Source: Candidatus Pacearchaeota archaeon
Lineage (GTDB): Bacteria; Patescibacteriota; Minisyncoccia; Minisyncoccales; Minisyncoccaceae
DNA: 64,000 bases
Assembly: GCA_035404185.1 (NCBI GenBank)
Contig: DAONGN010000001.1
Location: 1 to 64,000, forward strand
Direction of reading: 5' to 3'
How positions within the stretch are numbered: position 1 is the stretch's first letter; each line of letters starts with the position of its first letter. Below are positions 16,619 through 25,600 of this stretch, piece by piece. The position numbers and the translations under genes are program-made. The notes under the pieces are model-generated. The model worked only from the letters and a program-made list of their open reading frames with translations. It did not search any database and had not been told where the DNA came from.

Positions 16619-16644
16619 ACTGTTTACTCTCAATAGTAAACAGT
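16619..16644 (-). repeat. Inverted repeat downstream of the DUF234 ATPase gene
   Basis: Perfect 10-bp arms ACTGTTTACT and AGTAAACAGT with a 6-bp loop, 28 bp after the ATPase stop. On the minus strand it is followed by an A-rich then TTTT stretch. It could be a weak terminator or a binding site. Confidence 0.6.
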
Positions 16645-16671
16645 AAACATACAACTACTTCATAAATATTA

Positions 16672-18060
16672 TCAAAAATTAACAGGATCTCCTTCTTTCA
16701 CTAAAAATACCTTCTCTTTTTTTGCCAAAGCAATCATTTCTTTGGTAAATCCACTTTTACTAAATATTATAAAATACTCTTTCCTTCGTTCGTTGTTCCA
16801 TTTTACTTCAACTGATTTTCTTTTTAAATCGTAAAAAATCGATTTATCAACAAGATTATTTGACCATTTACATTCACCAAAAATAATTTCTTTTGTTTTT
16901 TTGTTGACCCCAACAATATCTATTTCTTCTTCTTTTTTCCACCATCTACCTATTCTTTCAAAAGAAAATATTTTATTTCTAAAATCAGATAATAATTCTC
17001 TACAAACTTTTTCGTAAGTATTAGCTTTTATCGCTCCAAATGTTTCTTCTATCTTTCTTGAGACCTCATCATATCTTTCTATTTCTAAATCACTCTTATA
17101 GGGGAAAACGTACTGAAACCAAAATCTTAAAAAATTATCTGATATTTTATATATCCCCTGTTTTGATTTTTGTAAATTTTCTTCTGTAACAGGCACTTCT
17201 TTTTCCATTAATTGCAATTTAACAAGTACATCGATATATTTGGTAAGAATATTTTTTTCAAGTCCAGTATCATTAGATATTTCTCCAAATTTTGTTTTGC
17301 TCCAAGAAATAGCCCTTAAAATAGATAAATAGCTTTTAGGCTCCCTTAATTCTTCTTTTAAAATAAATTCTACCTCGTTATATAAAAAAGATGTTTTTTT
17401 AAAAATATTGGTTTTAATATTTTCATCAAGAGATATTTCTTTTTTAATCTCTAGGAGATAAGCAGGCATTCCCCCGCAAATAGTGTAAATACTTAAAAAA
17501 TCATCAAAACTTTTTTCAGGAAAAAACTGCCATGCCTGCTTAAAAGTTAAAGGATTTATCTGAGCCTGTCCAGTTCTTCTTCCAAAAAGAGGAGATTTGT
17601 AAGATAATACTTCAGACTCCATCATAGAAATACTTGATCCAGACAAAATTAAAAATATTTTACTTCCTTTTAAATACTCTTCCCACCCTTTTTGAAATAA
17701 AGAACTAATAGATTTATTTGTTTCAACAATATAAGGATATTCATCTACAGCAAAAACAAATCTATCTTTAGTCTTTTCTTTCAAATATTGAAAAAGATCA
17801 AGCCATTCGTTAAAACCATTTTTAACTAATAGCTTATCGTTAAAATAATTCCCAAAAAGCATTCCAAGTTCCTTTAGTTGATCCCTATCAGATCTTTTAT
17901 CGGCTACAAAATAAATAGAAGGCTTGTTTTTAATAAACTGCTTAATTAATTCTGTCTTTCCAACCCTTCTTTTTCCATAGATTATAAAAAACTCAGAAGA
18001 ATCTTCTTTCCATCTTTTGTTTAATTCATCTAATTCTGATTGACGATTTATAAATTTCAT
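16672..18060 (-). CDS. DUF234-type P-loop ATPase with C-terminal nuclease-like domain
   Basis: 462 residues, archaeal-type ATPase. Residues 1-40 contain FINRQSELDELNKRW and Walker A YGKRRVGKTELI; Walker B is FVFAVDEYPYI near 105; a sensor LILSGSSISMME lies near 135. A winged helix follows at about 220-300. The C-terminal DUF234 domain carries a PD-(D/E)xK-like core: EEEIDIVGV, then IIFGECKW near residue 395. Such proteins are often in mobile or archaeal-like gene sets; the substrate is unknown. It has its own strong promoter with flanking repeats. Confidence 0.88.
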   Translation of the reverse strand: MKFINRQSELDELNKRWKEDSSEFFIIYGKRRVGKTELIKQFIKNKPSIYFVADKRSDRDQLKELGMLFGNYFNDKLLVKNGFNEWLDLFQYLKEKTKDRFVFAVDEYPYIVETNKSISSLFQKGWEEYLKGSKIFLILSGSSISMMESEVLSYKSPLFGRRTGQAQINPLTFKQAWQFFPEKSFDDFLSIYTICGGMPAYLLEIKKEISLDENIKTNIFKKTSFLYNEVEFILKEELREPKSYLSILRAISWSKTKFGEISNDTGLEKNILTKYIDVLVKLQLMEKEVPVTEENLQKSKQGIYKISDNFLRFWFQYVFPYKSDLEIERYDEVSRKIEETFGAIKANTYEKVCRELLSDFRNKIFSFERIGRWWKKEEEIDIVGVNKKTKEIIFGECKWSNNLVDKSIFYDLKRKSVEVKWNNERRKEYFIIFSKSGFTKEMIALAKKEKVFLVKEGDPVNF

Positions 18061-18066
18061 ATATTT

Positions 18067-18109
18067 ACCTACTTTAGATAAGTATACTCACGAGTAGGTT
18101 TTATGTCAA
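18067..18109 (-). promoter_or_regulatory. Promoter with inverted repeats for the DUF234 ATPase gene
   Basis: Minus strand TTGACA (18104-18109), 17-bp spacer, TATACT (18081-18086). An inverted repeat ACCTACT (18067-18073)/AGTAGGT (18093-18099) brackets the -10 and start point. A smaller palindrome TACTC-gt-GAGTA lies within the spacer. Likely repressor site. Confidence 0.7.
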
Positions 18110-18208
18110 GGCTTCCCTTTTTCTTTTATAAAAACCTTATTATCATTTAATTTAATTTTAAGATTACAATCCTATGATTACATTCAATTTTAGGATTGCT
18201 AACATTCC

Positions 18209-18508
18209 TTATTTCCCCTTCTTTAATAATATCTTATAAACCCCATCAAGGAAGTCTCCTCCGGCATATCCGATGATAAAGGCAGTGGCTGAAGAAATAT
18301 ATTTAACTCCTTCAAACGAAATGAATGAGTTGTTTATCGCTAACGCAACTAATAATCCGACTATTCCTGACAAAAACATCATTACGAAAAAATACGGGAG
18401 ATTGAATCCAGTATTCTTATAATCATATTGATGTTTTAAAAATCCAATTAGACCCCTTACTACTCCTCCTCCGAATCCGGCGATTAAGATAGAAATGTAA
18501 AATGCCAT
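18209..18508 (-). CDS. Small membrane protein, three helices, function unknown
   Basis: 99 residues. Hydrophobic segments at about 3-20 (SILIAGFGGGVVRGLIGF), 38-60 (PYFFVMMFLSGIVGLLVAL) and 70-90 (AFIIGYAGGDFLDGVYKILL). The final GYAGGDFLDG element recalls small holin-like or CPR-specific membrane proteins, but I cannot name a family. It follows the metallopeptidase gene by 10 bp on the same strand and probably shares its transcript. Confidence 0.7.
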   Translation of the reverse strand: MAFYISILIAGFGGGVVRGLIGFLKHQYDYKNTGFNLPYFFVMMFLSGIVGLLVALAINNSFISFEGVKYISSATAFIIGYAGGDFLDGVYKILLKKGK

Positions 18509-18518
18509 GTTATTTTAA

Positions 18519-19979
18519 TTAAAATTTTAATTTGCCTTGAGAGACAAGATAAATAATTACTCTTAATAAAACTATTAAAAGTTCCTCCTTATTCATTTGG
18601 TTTAATGGCTTTTCAATCGTAAAAGGAAGCTTGATTGTATTATTGTCGGTTTCTACTTGATTTTCTTTGGCATAGGTATTAGCAGTCATAGAATAAAAAT
18701 AGGTCTGACTGTCTGATTCTTTATTATTATCACTAACTGATGGAATTACAGTAACTGAATATATGTCTTTCCCTATATTAGAAATAACTAATTCTGATTC
18801 AAAATTTTTATCTAATCTCGTAAAACCAATGCTCATTTCTCCAGAAATACTTTTAATAATATGTGGTATTTGCTTAATTGTCCCCGAAGGATTAGAAATT
18901 TTAATCTTTAAATCTCCACTTCCACCAGTAAACTTTTGCCAATGAGATGAATAATTATTTAAAAATTGACCTAAATACAAAGTACTGTCTCCTGAAAAAG
19001 GAAGGAAGTTACTAAAAGGAATAACATGTAAATTTATTAAGTTCTTATCTTTAAAACAATATCTTGCTCCCATTGAACAATCATTAAGATATGTGGCTAT
19101 TGTCCAATCAGAAAAAACATCAGAAAATGTTTCTTTGTGTCCATTTTTTAACAATGCCTCATTGATACTTTCGATTCCATTTTTATCTGATTTTAAAGAA
19201 TCTGTTAATATCACTAATCCATATTGATCCACCAAGTAATGAATAAAAGAATTAATTACTCCGTAATCATATGAAGAATTATTCCATTCGGTTAAGGAAT
19301 CATATGGTTTTTCTAAAAAACTATTCAATCTTGATTTAAGATAACTATTTTCACCGTCATTATAACCCATTAAAGTAATAGTATACTCAGCCCTAGCCTC
19401 ATTAAGCCATACAGCCTCACTGGTTCCATTTTTTAATTCTTTTTGATTTAGGGTTATTAAATGGGTAAATTCATGAGCTAACGTTTCTTTAAGAAATTGT
19501 CCAGTAAGCAAACTGACATTAATGTAAGCCATTTCCCTTTGATTAGATAAAGGATTAACTGTTTTTTCGTATTCATCAATATTCCTAACATACCCTTTAA
19601 CATTACTATTGGTTTGATAGAATAAAACCGTTATTCTTCTGTCTTTATCTACTCCAGGAATAGCTTCAGTTCCAAAAGTTGAAGTCAGCTTAGGGTAGAT
19701 ATTTAAATTAAATTCACTTCCCAAGCTTTCCATAACAACACCGATTTGGTCTTTTTCTGTCTGAGTTTTTGAATTCCACCAATCAGTTTCGACATAAAAA
19801 TACAATCTGTCTGGAGATTTAATTAGGGTAGCTGAGACCTGACTTTTGTTATTGGGAGTAAATCCCTGTTCGACATAAAAATTAGTCTTATCCCCGGTAT
19901 TATCAGCCATTACAAAAAATGGCATAACAAAAAATATTGATAAAATAAAAATATATAATTTAAAATTAGTTAATTTCAT
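18519..19979 (-). CDS. Secreted zinc metallopeptidase (MA-clan) with shared C-terminal motif
   Basis: 486 residues. Signal peptide at 1-25 (YIFILSIFFVMPFFVMA). The zinc site is HEFTH within ETLAHEFTHLITLNQ near residue 165, with a third-ligand candidate Glu about 27 residues later in WLNEARAEYT, the gluzincin pattern. A beta-rich C-terminal region follows. The last ~30 residues (KPLNQMNKEELLIVLLRVII, ending QGKLKF) match the C-terminus of the next secreted protein upstream. The peptidase probably acts outside the cell on envelope or foreign proteins. The C-terminal element may be an anchor (inference). Confidence 0.85.
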   Translation of the reverse strand: MKLTNFKLYIFILSIFFVMPFFVMADNTGDKTNFYVEQGFTPNNKSQVSATLIKSPDRLYFYVETDWWNSKTQTEKDQIGVVMESLGSEFNLNIYPKLTSTFGTEAIPGVDKDRRITVLFYQTNSNVKGYVRNIDEYEKTVNPLSNQREMAYINVSLLTGQFLKETLAHEFTHLITLNQKELKNGTSEAVWLNEARAEYTITLMGYNDGENSYLKSRLNSFLEKPYDSLTEWNNSSYDYGVINSFIHYLVDQYGLVILTDSLKSDKNGIESINEALLKNGHKETFSDVFSDWTIATYLNDCSMGARYCFKDKNLINLHVIPFSNFLPFSGDSTLYLGQFLNNYSSHWQKFTGGSGDLKIKISNPSGTIKQIPHIIKSISGEMSIGFTRLDKNFESELVISNIGKDIYSVTVIPSVSDNNKESDSQTYFYSMTANTYAKENQVETDNNTIKLPFTIEKPLNQMNKEELLIVLLRVIIYLVSQGKLKF

Positions 19980-20066
19980 TATTTTTTATTCTAACACATG
20001 GAAATAAAAAAACAACTAGATACGATTTTTATCATGTTATGTCTTATGCTTTTGAAAAATCAAAAA

Positions 20067-20082
20067 CCTCCCAAAAGGGAGG
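20067..20082 (-). terminator. Terminator after the Ig-like repeat protein gene
   Basis: CCTCCC-aaaa-GGGAGG with A/T runs on both sides, 17 bp beyond the stop codon. Confidence 0.85.
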
Positions 20083-20098
20083 CTTTTAAATTTTCTTT

Positions 20099-21742
20099 CT
20101 ATAGATGAGTTAATTTTCCTTGTACTATTAAAGTTAAAATTAATCTTAATACTGTATTAATAAGCTCATCTTTAGTCATTTCATTTAACGGTTTACTTAT
20201 AGTTATCGGTCCAAGCTGTTGAGTAGTTGTAGTCGTTGGGGTGGTTGTAGTAGTGGTAGTTGGAGTAGTTGTAGTCGTTGGGGTGGTTGTAGTAGTGGTA
20301 GTTGGAGTAGTTGTAGTCGTTGGGGTGGTTGTAGTAGATCCTCCACTAGAACCTGAACCACTTCCTCCGCCATAAGAAATTTCAAAAGGAGAAATTGCAA
20401 GAGATGTGCTAGCATTTGAATAAACATCAGTAACGATAATGCTGCAATTGCTGTATCTTGCTGGACTCATAGAAACAAAAGTAATGGTATTGTTTCCGGC
20501 TGTCGCTGATGTTGTTGCACTACTACATGCTCCGCTATAAGCGATTGTACCAGCTTCAGTAGCGCTAAATACATAGCTCGGGGTTAGCGTATTTGCTGTT
20601 CCAACTGCAGTAACCTGAGCTAAAACAGGGGCAAGATTGTCAGTAATGGTTTTAGCTGTCGAAGCATCTGCATTGGTGGGAACATCAGTTACTGTTGCGG
20701 CAGGATTTAAAGTATCTCCACTAGCAACAGTTGTACTTGCACCCAATGTAACTGTTAAAACTGTATTGCTAACAGTCCAACCTACGGTTACGCTATCAAA
20801 AGTATGACTACCACTTAACCCTAAGTCGGAATCTAAATGAGCCTTAGAATCAACCCTAACTGTGGCTGTAGCTATTGGTTCACTAAAAGTCAAAACTAAT
20901 TTATCAGTACCATCAATAGTTGTATTACTGTTGCTATCGGTCCAAGTAACGGTTAATACTTTCGGACCAACATTATCAGTAATAGTTTTGGCTGATGAAG
21001 CATCTGCAACACCTGCGATATCAGTTACTGTTGCGGCAGGATTTAAAGTATCTCCACTAGCAACAGTTGTTCCTGTTCCTAAAGTTATTGTTAAAATTTT
21101 GCCTGTAGCATCCCAAGAAGCAACAACCGCTGCTCCACCAATTGTATGTCCACCGCTTAATCCAATATCTGTATTTAAATTAGCAACTGAATCAGTCCTT
21201 ACTGTTGCTGGATCTATTTTTTCACTAAAAGTTAAAACTAAAGTATCTGTAGCATCAATCTTTGTACTGCTATTTGTATCAGTCCAAACAACAGTATTAA
21301 GAGTAGGAGCAACAGTATCGGCAGCAGGAATAGCTACTGGCGCGAGAGTTAAATCTCCTGCTCCCCCAGCATCGGTAACAGTATCATCTGGATCGCAGGT
21401 ATCAGCCGCGGCGACAGTTGCGTCAGTACCCAATGTAACCGTTAAAATAGTATTAGTTGGTCCATTCCAAGCAATGGCTAATCCTGCAGCTGACGTACCG
21501 AAGGTATGAGCACTTAGACCTAAATCACTATCTAATTGAGCCAAGCGCACGGTTGCTGTAGCCATAGCTTCACTAAAAGTGAAAGCTATCGTGTCCCCTG
21601 TATTATAAGTACCACTGCCGTCAATATCGTTCCAAACAATAGTATTAAGAGTCGGCTCTCCAGCAGCGAATACTGTAGACAATCCTGTAATCACCATTGT
21701 TATAGCAATTATCAGTCCGAATATTTTAAATTTTGAATTCAT
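20099..21742 (-). CDS. Secreted repeat protein: three Ig-like modules, Thr/Pro stalk, shared C-terminal motif
   Basis: 547 residues. Signal peptide 1-27 (IIAITMVITGLSTVFA). Three repeats of roughly 110 residues each start with a TLNTVVWTD-like strand and contain LVLTFSE and a VTLG-TTVASGDTL segment, a bacterial Ig/cadherin-like pattern. A smaller beta domain follows, then GGGSGSGSSGG, then a TTTTPTTT low-complexity stalk, then KPLNEMTKDELINTVLRLIL ending QGKLTHL. Repeats two and three are near-identical in places at DNA level. Probably an exported surface or adhesive protein; the function of the tail is unknown. Confidence 0.85.
   Translation of the reverse strand: MNSKFKIFGLIIAITMVITGLSTVFAAGEPTLNTIVWNDIDGSGTYNTGDTIAFTFSEAMATATVRLAQLDSDLGLSAHTFGTSAAGLAIAWNGPTNTILTVTLGTDATVAAADTCDPDDTVTDAGGAGDLTLAPVAIPAADTVAPTLNTVVWTDTNSSTKIDATDTLVLTFSEKIDPATVRTDSVANLNTDIGLSGGHTIGGAAVVASWDATGKILTITLGTGTTVASGDTLNPAATVTDIAGVADASSAKTITDNVGPKVLTVTWTDSNSNTTIDGTDKLVLTFSEPIATATVRVDSKAHLDSDLGLSGSHTFDSVTVGWTVSNTVLTVTLGASTTVASGDTLNPAATVTDVPTNADASTAKTITDNLAPVLAQVTAVGTANTLTPSYVFSATEAGTIAYSGACSSATTSATAGNNTITFVSMSPARYSNCSIIVTDVYSNASTSLAISPFEISYGGGSGSGSSGGSTTTTPTTTTTPTTTTTTTPTTTTTPTTTTTTTPTTTTTQQLGPITISKPLNEMTKDELINTVLRLILTLIVQGKLTHL
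20221..20340 (-). repeat. 42-bp minisatellite encoding a Thr/Pro stalk
   Basis: gagtagttgtagtcg recurs at 20221, 20263 and 20305 (period 42 bp, 14 codons). It encodes the TTTTPTTT-type linker. Copy number is likely variable between strains by slippage. Confidence 0.9.
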
Positions 21743-21772
21743 ATTTAATTTTTATTTTATTATTTTAATAAC

Positions 21773-21821
21773 AAAAAACCGCTAAAGAAACAGCCTGTCG
21801 ACCCGACAAGTTCTTTAACGG
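21773..21821 (-). terminator. Two-tier hairpin with U-run after the TPR gene / before the repeat-protein gene
   Basis: CCGTTAAAGAA pairs with TTCTTTAGCGG (one G-U on the minus strand) around an inner CTTGTCG/CGACAGG helix and is followed by TTTTTTG. The G-U pairs form only in minus-strand RNA. It stops transcripts from the TPR gene but lies in the leader region of the 547-residue protein, so attenuation is possible. Confidence 0.75.
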
Positions 21822-21959
21822 TCTATTTATGTTTATAACTTTTGTTATCATTTTACTAACAAATAATATCAGGATAAATAACAACAAAATAAATTATATA
21901 TTTATATTTTAGCCTTATTACAATTATTGTCAAGAATTTCTTTCAATTAAAAACAAGCA

Positions 21960-22568
21960 TTACTGCTTGTTTAACTTATTAGCTAAAATTTCTGAATAAG
22001 GAACCGCTTTGTCTCCCTCTCCTTTCTGCTGATAATAATCAATTATCCATGAAAGAAGATCTGGATTATTATTAGTTTTGGCCAAACCATCATCGATTAA
22101 TATTTTAATCTTTGCTTCATCATCATTAAACCTATATTCATACAAATAGGCAAGCATCCTATATCCTTGAATAAAATCGGGATGAGCAACTAATAATTTT
22201 TTATAATACTCCTCAGCCTTAGCCCAATTACTTAAATCAGAATAAGCATCAGCCGTATTGTTTAAAAGTAATAAATTATCAGGATTATCTTTTAATAAAA
22301 TTAAGTATCCATCCAAGGCCTCCTGGACCTTACCCTGATTAGCTTTTTCGACTAATTCTAATATTTTTTCTTTTATTTTTTTATCAGCCTCAGTTTCTGT
22401 ATTGTTTTCTGGATTAATATTTTGGTTCTGTTCTTGATTTTGATTCTTGTTCGGTTCTTCGCCTCCTTTATTTTTATTAAAATAAAAAACGAAAATTATT
22501 GCTAAAACTATTAACAACGCCAATATAGAGAAAATGTATTTTTTATTCATTTTTTTGATATTAAACAT
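21960..22568 (-). CDS. Membrane-anchored TPR protein
   Basis: 202 residues. One N-terminal membrane helix at about 10-29 (YIFSILALLIVLAIIFVFYF), an Asn/Gln/Glu-rich linker, then three to four TPR-like helical pairs (EKANQGKVQEALDGYLILLK, NLLLLNNTADAYSDL, WAKAEEYYKKLLVAHPDF). TPRs are protein-interaction scaffolds. Placed between the S-layer candidate and other secreted proteins, it may help their assembly (inference). A second in-frame ATG at residue 7 (22550) is an alternative start. Confidence 0.82.
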   Translation of the reverse strand: MFNIKKMNKKYIFSILALLIVLAIIFVFYFNKNKGGEEPNKNQNQEQNQNINPENNTETEADKKIKEKILELVEKANQGKVQEALDGYLILLKDNPDNLLLLNNTADAYSDLSNWAKAEEYYKKLLVAHPDFIQGYRMLAYLYEYRFNDDEAKIKILIDDGLAKTNNNPDLLSWIIDYYQQKGEGDKAVPYSEILANKLNKQ

Positions 22569-22616
22569 ATGTTTTATATCTTAGCACAAAAATTAATGAA
22601 AGCAAGAACTGAAAAA

Positions 22617-22632
22617 CCTCCCCGAAGGGAGG
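22617..22632 (-). terminator. Terminator of the S-layer-like gene
   Basis: CCTCCC-cgaa-GGGAGG flanked by A-rich and T-rich tracts, about 30 bp after the stop at 22664. Nearly the same stem sequence terminates the 20099 gene. Confidence 0.88.
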
Positions 22633-22663
22633 CTTTCAGTCTAATTACTAATCACAAGGAATA

Positions 22664-25600
22664 TTAGTAGGTTAGAGTATTTCCGTTAACAGGATAAGAA
22701 TCTGCCTGAGTCTTGTAAGAGGCTAAACCGCCAGATGCAAGAGGTGTGTAATTCCAGTCTAATCCACCAACAGTTGATGTTAAAGGACCCTTTGCACCAG
22801 GAATAGAGGCGCTAAATCTTACGTTTCCACTAGTTACACCTGTCTTAACAGCTGTTGTGTCAGCCTTTACTGTAATGGTCATTGTTTGACCAGCAGTAAT
22901 GCTTGGAGCAACTGATAAAGCAGTGTCGCCAGTATCACCCTGTGTAGAATTGAAGTGTACTCTGTTGTTCCAGATAGTTACAGTCTTGTCCTGACCAATA
23001 GCGGGAGAAGTACTAAATACTATTGAAGGATCGTCATCACCGGCGCAAGCACTAATTGTGTCACCAGTAATGCTTAAGATTGTAGCTGTAGCTGTTACAG
23101 CTGAACCATCATAGAATGTTAGAGTATCACCAACTGCCCATTTGTCAAATTCGTCTTGAGAAATAGCAGCTAACTCATTAGCTTGTGTATTATTAGCACC
23201 AGAACATACTGTTACTGTTACACCACTAATGGTTGTGGCACCGCCAGCACCATCATCGGTTGTACCAGCAGCAGATGTGTTAGCAACCTCAGCTAACATA
23301 TTGCTACCATTCCAAATAGACATCTTTGTGACGTATCTGAAAGGAGAGTTATCTCCACCCTTCTCAACAGTCAAGCTGTCAAAAGTCATATCTCTACTTC
23401 CAGCAGCCTTAATGTCGAACTTAGCAACTTCTTCATATGAATTAGTACTGCCAGGGCTAACTTTGCTGTCTGCAGCTAAAGTAATAGTTGGTTCAACTTC
23501 TTCGAACCTCATAATGTTACCAACTAAAGCGTTAGCAATACTTGCGTTAGCAAATTTAGCAATACCATCATCAGCATCGATAGTAACATTAGCTCCGTCT
23601 AATACTATAACGGCTCCACTATTAGCAGTGTAAGCAGTTGTTACTACGTGCCATCCTGTTGAAGCTGAATTATCTGTACCATCTACGTCACCGTAGAAGT
23701 ATACAACATCACCAACAGCTAAGGCATTGTTTGAATCTGTATCAGCATCGATTTCAACAGATGTAGGTGTTAACATTGTTACAATTTGTCCAGCTGTCCA
23801 TTTTGTAATAGTAGCTCCACCATTTAATCCCAAACCATTATCTGTTAAGCCTTGACCACCACCACCGGGTTGTGTTGTAACCATGTAGTAGCCAGGTGTT
23901 GTGTTTGTACCAGAAGCAGCTGTGGTTGTGAAGTAAATAATATTACCAACTGCGATAGCTTCTGAGCCATCATCGGCAGACGCTGTATAAGATGTACCTG
24001 TAACAGTGTCTTGAACTATAGCACCAGAACCAGAACCGATAGCATTCAATGTTCCGAATCCGATTGTTCCTAGCGTACCAGCTGTTAATGTACCAATATT
24101 TGTTGTATCAGCAGCGACAGTTAATACCTTAGAACCATAAGCAGGAACGATTATTTCACTACCAGAAGCAAATGTGAATACTGCTGTTCCAGCAGTTACT
24201 GCAGCAGTTGGATCTGAAGCTAAACCTGTTCCTAAAAGTTTGACTTGAGCAATGTTACCATCACCCTTAATTGATCTTATTTCTAAACGATCTATTTTCA
24301 TGTCTTCAACTGTAGCAGCTAACTTTACTTTAGCTAATTCAACACCAGCTAAGCCAGTTGTTAAGAATTGAGCTGAAGCTGCACCAGATGTTTCCATAGC
24401 AACAGTCAATGTACCACCTTCAACTATAGCAATAGTTTGACCTGTGATACCAGCAGCAGCTGAAGGTCCAGCAGCAGTAGCGCTTGAAGTTGCTCCTGTT
24501 CCTGAAACACCATTTTGAAGAATCTTCGTTACTAGTGTGTCAGCAGAACCACCATCGGCAGCAGCTGTTGTTATATCAATGTATACATCAATTTGTGCAG
24601 TTGTATTTGCTGCAATGTTCAATTCTCCAGATACTGTAAATGCATTTGCAGTAGCTCCGTCAATTACTGGAGATGTTACAGCTGATCCAATTTGTGTGCC
24701 ATCAGCTTTCTTTAGTTTCAAATTCTTGAAACTTGCATCTACATCAGCAGCGTCAGTACCAGTTATAGCGATACCAATACTTGATACGTTAACACCCTCT
24801 GTTGAGTTTGTTTGTAATAAGTATGAACCGATCTTAACTTCTGATTGACCTTCTACTTTTGTACTGCTACCTAAAGAACCATTCTTTACTACAGTCAATG
24901 TACCAGCAGAAGCGCTCAATTCATTACCTGTAATATATGCAGAGGCTGAATATGTAGCGTATGCATTGCTAGTTAATTTCTTGTAATAAATATCTGAAAT
25001 TCTTCCATAAATAGTATCAGTTGCATCCATTGCGCTACCTGTGTCTACGACAAGGCTGATCTTCTTTGTTGTACCAGCAGGAATTGTGTAGTAAGTGCTC
25101 AATGTGTAAATATTTGCAGCTGTACCAGCGGCTGTATTAGCAACTAAACCAGTAGATGTAGGAGAAGCAGACCACAATGTCTGACCGTCTTCAGTTACTA
25201 ATCTTACTGTTCCAGCAAGCTCATCATTTGCTAATCCTGAACCATTGATATTAATAAATAATTTCTGAATTTCGAGAGCCTCGCCTCTAGACTCAAAATT
25301 AAATGTTGCAATGGTTGCAGTAGATGCACCAATGCTGATTGTTCCAGAAGGAGATGTTGTAGCTTTTGAAACATACAAACTTCCAGAAGCAATAGTCATG
25401 TGGTTGAATCCAGCATTACCAGTAGCGATATCACCGATTGGGAAGCTAGAATCGACAGAAGCTCCAGCAGTAGGAATAACATTTAATCCTGTAGAAGCTC
25501 CAGTGGCTACAACATCGTAGTCGTTCTGGATGATGAATTGAGCGGTTCTTGAAGAACCGTTAACAACATCTACTTTAACTGATAGATCTTTTGTTAAACC

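Noticed and set aside
20203-21736. Long frames antisense to or offset from the Ig-like repeat gene
   Set aside because: Low-complexity shadows of the Thr/Pro stalk and beta repeats.
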